This document shows, one piece after another, positions 1 through 7,994 of a stretch of 64,000 nucleotides of DNA (positions are counted from its first letter, which is position 1; every line of letters starts with the position of its first letter). A model generated the notes under the pieces. The model was not told where the DNA came from. It saw only the letters and a list, made by a program, of their open reading frames with translations, and made no database searches. Source of the DNA: JAXGXQ01 sp040772685. Lineage in GTDB: Bacteria > Bacillota > Clostridia > Saccharofermentanales > UBA5734. The stretch is taken from positions 62,001-126,000 of the forward strand of contig JAXGXQ010000002.1 in the NCBI GenBank assembly GCA_040772685.1, in the 5' to 3' direction. Position numbers and translations under genes: made by a program.

Positions 1-207
1 AAGGTCTCTATCTGCAGGCTCCTGCCATTGCGGTTGCTGAGCTTGCGGCGCTCCTCGGACTTCAGCCCTTGCCTGTTGCTGCCTGGATTGCAGAATATCG
101 GCCAGCGTCGGGTTTTTACCGCTTTCACTCTGCTCCAAAGCTTCTTCAAACTTGCGCAGCGCGTCTTCGAAGCTGGCAATCTTGCCGAAAAAATCTTTAT
201 CAGCCAT
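1..207 (-). CDS. Unknown protein downstream of floA, N-terminal part only
   Basis: The first 69 codons of a minus-strand gene that runs off the left edge of the window. The start ATG (205-207) has GGAG seven bases upstream and lies 14 bp after the floA stop, so it is probably co-transcribed with nfeD and floA. The visible part begins MADKDFFGKIASFEDALRKF. It is acidic, probably helical, then rich in Gln/Ala/Pro. There is no signal peptide, membrane segment or recognisable domain in the visible part. The position suggests a role with the flotillin microdomain, but that is only context; I do not recognise the family. Confidence 0.65.
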   Translation of the reverse strand, partial: MADKDFFGKIASFEDALRKFEEALEQSESGKNPTLADILQSRQQQARAEVRGAPQAQQPQWQEPADRDL

Positions 208-221
208 GCTTGTTTCTCCGC

Positions 222-1220
222 TTATCTGGGCTTCTCGGGAGTTGCTTCGCCTTTACTTGAATCGGCGATGGAATTACGCATCTGCGTATCGGAAACAACA
301 TTCTGCAGATTGTAATAATCCATAGCTCCCAGATTACCTTCGCGCAGGGCCTGTGCCAGTGCCCGCGGCACATCGGCCTCGGCCTCGACAACCTTGGCGC
401 GCATTTCGATAACACTTGCCTTCATTTCCTGTTCGAGGGCAACAGCCATGGCTCGGCGTTCTTCAGCCTTGGCCTGGGCAATGCGTTTATCTGCTTCAGC
501 CTGGTCTGTCTGCAACTGGGCACCGACATTACGACCGACGTCAACATCAGCTATGTCAATGGACAGGATTTCAAAGGCCGTACCGGAATCCAGGCCTTTG
601 GCCAGAACGGTATCAGAGATGCGATCAGGATTTTCCAGCACTTCTTTATGCGAAAGCGCCGAACCAATTGTAGTTACAATACCTTCGCCAACGCGGGCAA
701 TAATTGTCTGCTCACCGGCACCACCGACCAGGCGGTCAATATTGGCACGTACCGTAACCCTTGCTTTGGCTTTCAGTTCAATGCCGTCCTTGGCGATCGC
801 AGCGATCAGAGGAGTTTCAATGACCCGCGGATTTACGCTCATGCGTACTGCTTCCAGAACATCACGGCCTGCCAGGTCAATAGCTGCAGCCCGTTCAAAT
901 TCCAGCGGGATTTCAGCTCTCTGGGCGGCGATCAAAGCGTTGACTACCTTGTCAACATCACCACCGGCCAGGTAATGGGCTTCCAACTGATTGATGTTGA
1001 GATCCAGACCTGCCTTGGTTGCTTTGATCATCGGGTTAACAATTCTGGAAGGCACAACCCGGCGCAAACGCATGCCGATCAGGTTCAGGATGCCGACTTT
1101 AACGTCGGCGGCAGCTGCCGATATCCACAATCCTAAAGGAACAAAGGTGAGGAAGATAGAAAGGAAGGTGATTATGGCGACAATAATTACGGCATAGAGT
1201 AGTAGTTGCTGTGGCTGCAT
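222..1220 (-). CDS. floA: Flotillin-like protein FloA
   Basis: Membrane scaffold protein of bacterial functional membrane microdomains, 332 aa, the usual FloA (YqfA) length. An N-terminal hydrophobic hairpin (about residues 5-38) inserts in the cytoplasmic membrane. It is followed by an SPFH/PHB-type domain with typical FloA stretches such as IGMRLRRV, ISVNP-like and DVGRNVGAQLQTDQAEADKRIAQAKAEE (read in parts). The Ala/Glu-rich C-terminal half forms the coiled coil used for oligomerisation. The ATG is preceded by GGAGG (GGAGGATGAACC). It follows nfeD on the same strand, the standard arrangement in Bacillota, where NfeD-type proteins partner with flotillins. No unusual features. Confidence 0.95.
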   Translation of the reverse strand: MQPQQLLLYAVIIVAIITFLSIFLTFVPLGLWISAAAADVKVGILNLIGMRLRRVVPSRIVNPMIKATKAGLDLNINQLEAHYLAGGDVDKVVNALIAAQRAEIPLEFERAAAIDLAGRDVLEAVRMSVNPRVIETPLIAAIAKDGIELKAKARVTVRANIDRLVGGAGEQTIIARVGEGIVTTIGSALSHKEVLENPDRISDTVLAKGLDSGTAFEILSIDIADVDVGRNVGAQLQTDQAEADKRIAQAKAEERRAMAVALEQEMKASVIEMRAKVVEAEADVPRALAQALREGNLGAMDYYNLQNVVSDTQMRNSIADSSKGEATPEKPR

Positions 1221-1314
1221 GGTTCATCCTCCGTGATTCATTATTAATTATTGTGTGCGAATTTGGTTACCCGACCAGTTGTTTGATCCGGGCAATTATT
1301 ATAGTCCTGAGCAG

Positions 1315-1902
1315 TTAATTCTGTTCAGGTTCTGCAACATCAGGCTCAGAATCATCAGCTGTTGCCACAACAACTCGGTTGCCGGTAACTTCGATTATTC
1401 TGACCTTGGTGCCGCGGCGGATAAAACTGCCTTGCGTTACTACATCCAGGCGCTCGCCGTCGAGATCGACAACACCTGAAGGACGCAAATCACTTGAAGC
1501 GGTACCTGTCTGCCCAACGAGAGCGCTTTTATCCTCGCTGGAGCGGTAGCCTTTATCTTTACTGGACTTAAGATGAAGGATCATATTACGTGCCAGGCGG
1601 CCTTTACGGGCTGAGCGCAGCAAGAGCAGGATCATGATTGAGACCAGTACAATCAGAATCAGCACCAGGGCGATAGCTTCCAGAGGGGAGCCTGCTGTTA
1701 AAATGATACCAATCACTAACAACACAACACCTGTGCCTCCTGCCAAGCCAAATCCCGGGGTAAACATTTCAACAACAAGCAGAATCACTCCGGCGACCAG
1801 TAAAACAATCTCCAGAGGCTGCAGGCGGTCTAAATAGCTAAAAAACTCAGGAGTGCGCACAATCGAACCGGCTGCTGGAATCAAGACTGAGAAAATATTC
1901 AT
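1315..1902 (-). CDS. NfeD-family membrane protein (short form)
   Basis: A 195 aa NfeD-like protein of the short type, without the ClpP-like protease domain of long NfeD proteins. Three or four hydrophobic segments (about residues 28-100) are followed by a basic linker and a C-terminal OB-fold-like domain (about 120-185) containing LVGQTGTA, DLRPSGVVDLDGERLDV and GTKVRIIEV. These are the hallmarks of NfeD C-terminal domains. It lies immediately upstream of floA and is the first gene of that unit. The start has a strong AAAGGAG. It is expected to work with FloA in the cytoplasmic membrane. Confidence 0.9.
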   Translation of the reverse strand: MNIFSVLIPAAGSIVRTPEFFSYLDRLQPLEIVLLVAGVILLVVEMFTPGFGLAGGTGVVLLVIGIILTAGSPLEAIALVLILIVLVSIMILLLLRSARKGRLARNMILHLKSSKDKGYRSSEDKSALVGQTGTASSDLRPSGVVDLDGERLDVVTQGSFIRRGTKVRIIEVTGNRVVVATADDSEPDVAEPEQN

Positions 1903-2037
1903 TTAACCACTCCTTTAGCATACTGTCGGCGCAGATTTTGGTTGAGTCCGTAACAATTTCATCATATCACGATCAGTTAATCTATGCTGTAGGCTAGTGT
2001 AAATAATTCATTAAGCTGTCTTTGCTAACAAAAACAA

Positions 2038-2097
2038 TGCTCAAAAACTTATCTGAATTTTCTTAAATTCAAGAAGTCAGACAGTGGTTTTTGAGCA
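2038..2097. repeat. Nested inverted repeat in the nfeD / rpiB-like intergenic gap
   Basis: A perfect 11-bp inverted repeat (TGCTCAAAAAC at 2038-2048, GTTTTTGAGCA at 2087-2097) encloses a second perfect hairpin (GAATTT 2055-2060, TCTT loop, AAATTC 2065-2070). It lies just past the end of the minus-strand rpiB-like gene. It may act as a terminator for that gene, but no run of T follows the outer stem on the minus strand, so the role is uncertain. Confidence 0.6.
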
Positions 2098-2132
2098 AGT
2101 TTGTGTATCAGTCTTATTGGCAAGCTTAAGAG

Positions 2133-2609
2133 TTATTCGCGATAAATTCCCTGTTCAACTTCAGCGACTTTTTCTTTCGCCGAAACGAGCCAGCCCTTAC
2201 GCCATTCCTCTAAATCCTGGGTAAATTCCGTGTTCATAAAAGCTTGTGTCATTTGGATTCCAAGCCAGTCAGCGATATACCAGCCGCCCATGCAAAGAAT
2301 GTTGGCGTCATTTACAGCGCGGCTCATCTTGGCAGAGTAGACACTTTCACAAACCGCTGCGGAAATTCCCTGGAACTTATTGGCAACGATCGACATACCC
2401 ATGCCAGTGCCGCAGCAGAGAATTCCGCGTTCTGCTTCGCCAGATTGAATTTTTTCAGCGACCAGTGGTGCCACATTAAAAAACGGATTAGGCTTGTCCA
2501 TTTCCTGAGTGCCGATATCTTCAACTTCATGTCCTTGCTCAATCAACCAGGCCTTGACAGCTTCTTTAAGTGTAAACCCTGATTTGTCAGAACCTATTGC
2601 CAGTTTCAT
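2133..2609 (-). CDS. RpiB/LacAB-family sugar-phosphate isomerase, divergent
   Basis: A 158 aa member of the RpiB/LacAB aldose-ketose isomerase family. It keeps the N-terminal MKLAIGSD strand, the catalytic-cysteine loop CGTGMGMSI (Cys66) and the NDANILCMGG strand. It differs from classic ribose-5-phosphate isomerase B: the His of the GCDH-type motif is Lys (GSDK), and the position of the ring-opening His near residue 99 is Val (SRAVNDAN). A ring-opening residue is dispensable for acyclic substrates, so a tetrulose-phosphate (EryI/LerI-type) or other open-chain isomerase is a reasonable inference. It is last in a unit with an iron alcohol dehydrogenase and a LUD protein. The start has AGGAGG. 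Confidence 0.85.
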   Translation of the reverse strand: MKLAIGSDKSGFTLKEAVKAWLIEQGHEVEDIGTQEMDKPNPFFNVAPLVAEKIQSGEAERGILCCGTGMGMSIVANKFQGISAAVCESVYSAKMSRAVNDANILCMGGWYIADWLGIQMTQAFMNTEFTQDLEEWRKGWLVSAKEKVAEVEQGIYRE

Positions 2610-2719
2610 ATTATTCCTCCTGAATTTTGATGTTAACTTTTATGCGTTTTCAGTTTTTTTGCTATGCTTCAGTTTTTCTTGATAACCAAATTAGTGTCTC
2701 AATCCGCCAGGCGATTATT

Positions 2720-3838
2720 TCACAGCATTGATTCGTACATTTCACGCAGCATTTCGTCGGTGATCTCAACCGGACTGTTCAGCATATTGGGGTGATGACT
2801 GTCCCTGATCAGATCCTGCAGCGCTGCTTCGTCCAGATTCAGATCTTTAAGATCCAGGCGGACACCAAGATCGCGTTTTAAAGCGCGGATTTCTTCAGCC
2901 ATGTCCGCCGCATTCGCAAAACCGCAGGCTGTTGCGAACTCATTCATCCGGCCGCCGTCACCCTGAGCGATAATTTCCAGAAAGCTGTCCAGGGTGAGAG
3001 CGCAGGCTTCACCGTGGGGAATCCCATAGCGGTTGGTGAGCACGAAAGAGCAAGCATGTGAAGGACCGGTCTTAGGCAAATTGAAGCCCAGTCCTGCCAG
3101 CAAAGACGCCTGGGCCATCTGTTCCCTGGCCTCGGTTGAGGCAGGAGAAGCGCAAGCTGCCCGCAGATGACGGAACACGAGACGCGCTGCCTCGAGGCAG
3201 AACAGATCGGTAATTGGCTGATTATTGCGGCTCTGGTAGCCTTCGACAGCATGGGAAAGCACGTCCAGACCGGTAATAGCAGTAATATGGGGCGGCATCG
3301 ACCAGGTAATCACTGGGTCAACAATCGCGGCTGTGGCGTAAAATGATGTAGAGGCAAGGGGCGCTTTAAACCCCTTTTCCTCGTTGGTCAGGACGCTTAC
3401 AGCTGTAACTTCGCTGCCGGTACCTGCGGTGGAGGGTATTTGAATTATCGGCAGGCCGCCAGCCGGTAAGCTGACCCCTGTGCCATGGTAAACCGTGATT
3501 GATTCCGCCAACGGAGCTACAACGGCAGCTGCCTTGGCGCAATCCATGCTGCTGCCGCCACCGATAGCGACGACAAAGTCGGCTTTGGTACTGCGGATAA
3601 GCTCGGCGCATTCATCCACGTTCTTAACTGTTGGATTAGGCTTGCCTTTATCGTATACCGCTGCAATCAGGTTGCCGGTCCGGTCAATCAAATCCTGGAC
3701 TGTACCGTTGGTCGCCAGGATACGGTCGCAGACGAGAACTGCCTTTGTGACTCCGAGCTTTTCAGCGATTTCCCCCAGACGAAAACGTTCGTCATTACCA
3801 AAGTAGATTTCGACTGGTTGTTGATAGTGCCATTTCAT
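2720..3838 (-). CDS. Iron-containing alcohol dehydrogenase
   Basis: A 372 aa group III (Fe-dependent) NAD(P)-linked alcohol dehydrogenase, the normal length for the family. Visible motifs are the nucleotide-binding GGGSSMDCAKA, the substrate-side PSTAGTGSE, and the metal-binding GLDVLSHAVEGY and GIPHGEA, which contribute the Asp and His ligands. It reduces aldehydes or oxidises alcohols in the cytoplasm; the substrate is not evident from sequence. The start has AAAGGAG. It lies 19 bp after the LUD gene and 110 bp before the rpiB-like gene, so all three may act on one small carbohydrate or sugar alcohol. Confidence 0.92.
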   Translation of the reverse strand: MKWHYQQPVEIYFGNDERFRLGEIAEKLGVTKAVLVCDRILATNGTVQDLIDRTGNLIAAVYDKGKPNPTVKNVDECAELIRSTKADFVVAIGGGSSMDCAKAAAVVAPLAESITVYHGTGVSLPAGGLPIIQIPSTAGTGSEVTAVSVLTNEEKGFKAPLASTSFYATAAIVDPVITWSMPPHITAITGLDVLSHAVEGYQSRNNQPITDLFCLEAARLVFRHLRAACASPASTEAREQMAQASLLAGLGFNLPKTGPSHACSFVLTNRYGIPHGEACALTLDSFLEIIAQGDGGRMNEFATACGFANAADMAEEIRALKRDLGVRLDLKDLNLDEAALQDLIRDSHHPNMLNSPVEITDEMLREMYESML

Positions 3839-3857
3839 AGTGCTTCTCCTTTAATGC

Positions 3858-4514
3858 TCAATATCCCAGGTCCTCATCGATAAAGATGATTTCCGAATTC
3901 AGGCGGTTTGGTGCTCTCTCGATAATCAAAGTGCAACGGCAGATCCGTTCTTTGTTATTACAGTCATAGCAACGGTCTGCTTTTGCGGCGCAGGGCGTTT
4001 TCAAGTTAAACCGCTTCGCGTTCAACGGTGCTGCCACGTTCTTGGCCCGGTCCAGGGCTGCAGGCAGATCCTCGGTTATTTTATTACGGCCCACAACAAA
4101 GTACACCTGATCAGGACCATAAATCGAGGCAGCCAGACGATTCCCGGCACCGTCAATATTTACAATCTCACCGGTTCGCGAAACTGCGTTGGCGCTGGTG
4201 ATATAAACTTTTGCTTCTGTCGCCAGGCGCCTTACTTCTTCGCTTGCTGCATGGTGATGCCAGATCACAGCGTTGTTTTTGGCCAATGCGTCGTACAGAC
4301 CAATCTGGCGCAAGGTGATACTGCCGCCAAAGCCGATTGTTCGTCCCTGAAGTGCTTCGGCTAAATATTCACGTGCTTCTGCGCCTGTGTTGAAGCACTT
4401 AACTGTAAATCCGTGACGCTCAAAGTTGCGGACCATTTCAGGATCAGCTGCACCGGATGTATTAGTTGCAACATTTTCCGGTTTTGACTCAGCGGGAACA
4501 TTTATGTCTGGCAT
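3858..4514 (-). CDS. LUD-domain (LutC/YkgG-like) protein with C-terminal cysteines
   Basis: Lactate-utilisation (LUD, formerly DUF162) domain protein. I chose the ATG at 4512-4514 because GAGGTG sits upstream; a TTG further upstream at 4568 has no ribosome site. The LUD fold is recognisable from GRTIGFGGSITL, WHHHAASEE, TSANAVSRTGEIVNIDGAGN and YFVVGRNKI. The C-terminal region holds a cysteine cluster (CAAKADRCYDCNNKERICRC) that could bind a metal or Fe-S cluster. LUD proteins act in lactate oxidation complexes, but no lutA or lutB lies nearby, so the function here is uncertain. It is first in a unit with the Fe-ADH and RpiB-like genes. Confidence 0.85.
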   Translation of the reverse strand: MPDINVPAESKPENVATNTSGAADPEMVRNFERHGFTVKCFNTGAEAREYLAEALQGRTIGFGGSITLRQIGLYDALAKNNAVIWHHHAASEEVRRLATEAKVYITSANAVSRTGEIVNIDGAGNRLAASIYGPDQVYFVVGRNKITEDLPAALDRAKNVAAPLNAKRFNLKTPCAAKADRCYDCNNKERICRCTLIIERAPNRLNSEIIFIDEDLGY

Positions 4515-4589
4515 GGCTTTCACCTCAAATAGATAACCTGGCGAATTGCAATACCTTAATTCTGACAAAGTCAGCCGCTGAATTCAAGC

Positions 4590-5753
4590 TCAGGTTGAAG
4601 TGCGGCGTTGCTTGGAGACAACCAGCGAAACTGCGAACAGCGCGGCCATGAACCCGAGCTGAATTAGAATTCCCTGCACGTAAGCGGCCGGGATATTGCT
4701 GAAATCAGCTGCCAACCGGTCCAGGCTGTTATTCCCTCGGACATACCAGTAGGTGGGAGTAAAGCGCGCGATTGCTGTAACCGCTTCGCCCATCAGCATC
4801 TGAGGCACAAATACGCCGCCGAGGAAGCTGCTGCCTAAAGACAGCACATTGACGATGGCTTGCTGCACATTGGCATTGCGGACAAAGAGGCTGATCAGAT
4901 AGCTCAGGCTCAGGGCAGTTACCGCAAAAACCAAAGCGTTCAGGCTCATGAGCGCGATTTGCGGACCTTCCCTGGCAATATCACCCAATGCCAAACTGGC
5001 CAGTGAAGGCAAGAGCCAGACAACCAGCGTGAACAGTACATGACCGAAGATCAATTGCCCGTTCAACTGCATCAAAGTCAGTGGAGAAGTAATGGTTCGC
5101 CGGTATAAGTCCTGCTTAGTGAAGGTCAGCATGATTGTGGAAACACCAAGGAAAATCAACGCCATCAGCGTATATGACAGGAAGTTAAAATAATAGGCTG
5201 TTTTACTGTAATCCAGTGGTGCGCCTTCTACAAGCTTAACCTCGCTTTCTTTAGCCAGGTCAGCCCGGACATAAGAATCTATCTGATTGAAATCAAGCTT
5301 TGGCTTTACCAGAGCATAGCGACTGGCAGTGGCCAGATACTTCTCAATGAAACGATCAATATAAACGGCTGTAGTTGAATCGGGTACTGAGGATTTTTCC
5401 ACCTTGGCAGTGCCATTGCCCTGGAGCAGGCTGGCTGAGAAACCGGCAGGGATATGAACGGCATATTCTATTTCACGGAAAAAGAGCGCATCCTGCAGAG
5501 CATCGGCAGTATCCGGCAACTCAACAATTTCGCAGGTTTCATTCAGGTACCGCGTAAGCCCTGCTGCCACGCTGCCATCGGTATCAGAATTGATCACCGC
5601 GATCCGCGGGCGGGCTGCGCTGAAATCGTCTGTCGGCGGTGCCGGATAAAGCATAGTCAGCAGAATAATCAGGAACATGAATACCCCAACGTAAATCAGC
5701 ATGGCGGGGATATTGCGGCGGATAACTTTAAGAAAGGCTTTAAATACTGGCAT
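4590..5753 (-). CDS. ABC-2 type exporter permease (second subunit)
   Basis: A 387 aa ABC-2 family membrane subunit. An N-terminal transmembrane helix (about residues 12-35) is followed by an extracytoplasmic region of about 150 residues. Five C-terminal helices include the family stretch FLGGVFVPQMLMG near residue 310. Its start overlaps the preceding permease gene by 14 bp, and the ATPase gene lies upstream, giving an ATPase-permease-permease unit. Such systems export drugs, peptides, lipids or sodium; no cargo is indicated. The LUD gene begins 75 bp downstream on the same strand and may be read from the same transcript. Confidence 0.9.
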   Translation of the reverse strand: MPVFKAFLKVIRRNIPAMLIYVGVFMFLIILLTMLYPAPPTDDFSAARPRIAVINSDTDGSVAAGLTRYLNETCEIVELPDTADALQDALFFREIEYAVHIPAGFSASLLQGNGTAKVEKSSVPDSTTAVYIDRFIEKYLATASRYALVKPKLDFNQIDSYVRADLAKESEVKLVEGAPLDYSKTAYYFNFLSYTLMALIFLGVSTIMLTFTKQDLYRRTITSPLTLMQLNGQLIFGHVLFTLVVWLLPSLASLALGDIAREGPQIALMSLNALVFAVTALSLSYLISLFVRNANVQQAIVNVLSLGSSFLGGVFVPQMLMGEAVTAIARFTPTYWYVRGNNSLDRLAADFSNIPAAYVQGILIQLGFMAALFAVSLVVSKQRRTST

Positions 5754-6891
5754 AGCGCTGCCTCCTTAGCTTGAAGGCGACTACGGCGCCAAAAACTACG
5801 ATCATTACCGACATAACAATAATATTGTTCCAAAAACGGGTGTCTGTTTCGTAATAATAAAGTGCGTAAAAAGAATCAGAGATCAGGTTTGCAGGGTTAA
5901 GCCAGCTGAGTATAGGGGCATTCTGGCTGACCGCGTATTTAACCTGGGCACTGTTTAAACCGGCCATAGCGGAACTGACCATCGAGAAGCCGATCAGAAT
6001 ACCAACTCTTGCGCCTTCTCTTACATTGAACAGAGAACTGATCAAGGCTCCGATAGATACTCCCAAGACACTCCCCAGGAAACAAACCAGCAGGATTCGC
6101 CACAGATCGTCACCAAATCCAATATTCAGCGCAAACCGCAAGTAAATCAACAAGAGGATGATCGAACTGAAATGAATCAGAAATTTAGCTACTGAGGATG
6201 CCAGAATCATCAAGGGACGCGAAATCGGCGAAACCACAATCCGGGTTGCCTGCGCGGACTGGTTTGCCTGGACATTCATCACTTCTTTTAAACCCCAGAA
6301 GCCGCCATAAAGGCAGGTCATGGCTATCAGGGCGTAGTAATAAGTCATCATGGTATCCGGGTTGCCGCTGCCTAAAGGACGGTCGGCCAGCCAGTCGCGC
6401 TCGCTTGTCTGCTGCAGCGCGGCCATGTCAACAGTTGGATCAAGAGCGAGAACTCCCATCCAGGAGGCTGAAACCTGTTGATATTCATCGGCGAATGTCT
6501 TGATAATTGATTGAGACAACCCCGAATTTGTTGCGGTAACATCGAGAGCAGTCAGCGAATCTCCGGTCCGCCGGGGAGTGAGGATTCCGCGGATTTTATC
6601 TTCTGCAAGCTCTGCCATAGCCTCCGCTTCAGTCATCAGGCGCAGGTCAAAGAGCGCTTTTTCACCACTGGAAACCTGTTCCATCACAGACTGCAGCTGG
6701 GTATCCTGCTGCCATACTACATTGTTCACAACCGCGACGGGGATTTTGTTGAAAACCTCGCTGTTGCTGAGATTGGCAAAAACAAGCCCGAACAGAGAGG
6801 CCAAGATCAGAGGGAAAGCTACAGTCCAGAAGACCAGGTCGCGGTCGCGCAGATCTGCCTTGAGGTTATAGCGGAAAATATGTCTGAACAT
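5740..6891 (-). CDS. ABC-2 type exporter permease (first subunit)
   Basis: A 383 aa ABC-2 permease, paralogous in architecture to the gene that follows it. It has one N-terminal helix (about residues 22-42), a large external segment and five to six C-terminal helices. The last is followed by a basic end (KLRRQRYASI). It starts 13 bp after the ATPase gene and overlaps the next permease by 14 bp, so the two permeases are probably translated together and form a heterodimer. The start has a GGAGGCG site. Confidence 0.9.
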   Translation of the reverse strand: MFRHIFRYNLKADLRDRDLVFWTVAFPLILASLFGLVFANLSNSEVFNKIPVAVVNNVVWQQDTQLQSVMEQVSSGEKALFDLRLMTEAEAMAELAEDKIRGILTPRRTGDSLTALDVTATNSGLSQSIIKTFADEYQQVSASWMGVLALDPTVDMAALQQTSERDWLADRPLGSGNPDTMMTYYYALIAMTCLYGGFWGLKEVMNVQANQSAQATRIVVSPISRPLMILASSVAKFLIHFSSIILLLIYLRFALNIGFGDDLWRILLVCFLGSVLGVSIGALISSLFNVREGARVGILIGFSMVSSAMAGLNSAQVKYAVSQNAPILSWLNPANLISDSFYALYYYETDTRFWNNIIVMSVMIVVFGAVVAFKLRRQRYASI

Positions 6892-6904
6892 TTTTGTCGC
6901 CTCC

Positions 6905-7846
6905 TCAGTCGCGCAGTTGTTTGCCGGTTATCTCAAGAAATACATCGTTGAGGGTCGGCAGTTCACACAGTACCCGGCCGTAGACAAGGCCGCGTGACTG
7001 CAGAAACTCAATTACGTTGGTCAGATTATGCTGCCGCCGTTCCGATTGAATTACCAGGTGAGAGTTTTGCATTTCAGCTGAGACAACGTGCGGCAGCAAA
7101 GCAGCCTGTTCTACCAAATCAGTCAGATCAACCGGCGCTTCGGGCAACTCTACCGTAATTGTTTCACCGGTGCGGATCATGTCTTTTAATTCTTCCGAAG
7201 TGCCTTCAGCAATTACTTTACCCTTGTCCATGATGGCGATACGGGTGCAGATCTGCTCCACTTCTTCCATATAATGCGAAGTATAAATAATGGTCGCACC
7301 CTGCCGGTTAAGCTCAAGGATGCCTTCGAGAATCTTGTTACGGCTTTGCGGGTCAACGGCAACTGTTGGCTCGTCCAGGAATATCAGCTTCGGCTTATGG
7401 GCGATGCCGCAGGCAATATTTAGCCGCCGCAGCAACCCGCCGCTGAGCTTTTTAGGAACAAACTTTGTGAAGTCTTCCAGGCCGACGAAGCTGATTGCTT
7501 CATCCACCAGTTCTTTACGGCGTTTACTATCATGAATGTACAAACCGCAAAAATAATCGATATTCTCATAAACAGTCAGTTCATCAAAAACCGCGACGTT
7601 TTGCATTACCAGACCAATATCGCGTTTAGCAGCATAGGAATCGGGCGTCATTGGTTTGCCAAACACCTCAACTGCACCTTTGCTGTATTTCAATAATGCC
7701 AGCATGCAGTTGATCGCTGTTGTTTTGCCGGAGCCATTGGGACCAAGCAGACCGAAAATTTCACCTTCTTTTACCTGCAGGTTGAAATGATCGAGCGCTA
7801 TCAGGTCGCCATAACGTTTAACCAGATTATTAATTTCTACGAGCAT
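6905..7846 (-). CDS. ABC exporter ATP-binding protein
   Basis: A 313 aa ATPase of the DrrA/NatA/CcmA type. It shows Walker A GPNGSGKTT, the Q-loop region VMQNVAVFDE, a signature LSGGLLRRLN in which LSGGQ is replaced by LSGGL (a change common in this export subfamily), Walker B LIFLDEPT and the switch His in TSHYMEE. The C-terminal 80 residues form the accessory domain found in drug and lantibiotic exporters. It is first of a three-gene exporter unit. It is transcribed divergently from a kinase/regulator pair about 150 bp away, which suggests control by that pair. Confidence 0.95.
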   Translation of the reverse strand: MLVEINNLVKRYGDLIALDHFNLQVKEGEIFGLLGPNGSGKTTAINCMLALLKYSKGAVEVFGKPMTPDSYAAKRDIGLVMQNVAVFDELTVYENIDYFCGLYIHDSKRRKELVDEAISFVGLEDFTKFVPKKLSGGLLRRLNIACGIAHKPKLIFLDEPTVAVDPQSRNKILEGILELNRQGATIIYTSHYMEEVEQICTRIAIMDKGKVIAEGTSEELKDMIRTGETITVELPEAPVDLTDLVEQAALLPHVVSAEMQNSHLVIQSERRQHNLTNVIEFLQSRGLVYGRVLCELPTLNDVFLEITGKQLRD

Positions 7847-7927
7847 GTTTATCCCTCCTCATTTTGTCCAGTTTCAGTATGCCCGGCTTTTCGGGCGGGC
7901 GGTAGTGAAAATGCTCCTGACTTGGGA

Positions 7928-7939
7928 TGACAGATGTCA
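7928..7939. promoter_or_regulatory. Small palindrome in the divergent exporter/kinase promoter region
   Basis: TGACA-GA-TGTCA is a perfect 5+2+5 palindrome in the 148-bp gap between the divergent exporter ATPase gene and the histidine kinase gene. NarL-type regulators bind short inverted repeats, so this is a candidate operator for the adjacent response regulator. The assignment rests on position and symmetry only. Confidence 0.35.
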
Positions 7940-7994
7940 CTGCTTTTTCAACCCCGCCGTGTTAGGATATGAGTGTAAAAGGAGCTGCAGGTAT

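Noticed and set aside
394..975. Long plus-strand open frame over floA (193 codons)
   Set aside because: It is the antisense shadow of floA, low in complexity, with no ribosome site; floA itself is clear.
7845..7994. Longer histidine kinase start at 7845
   Set aside because: It would overlap the divergent ABC gene, adds a polar Cys-rich stretch and lacks a ribosome site; AAAAGGAG supports 7995.
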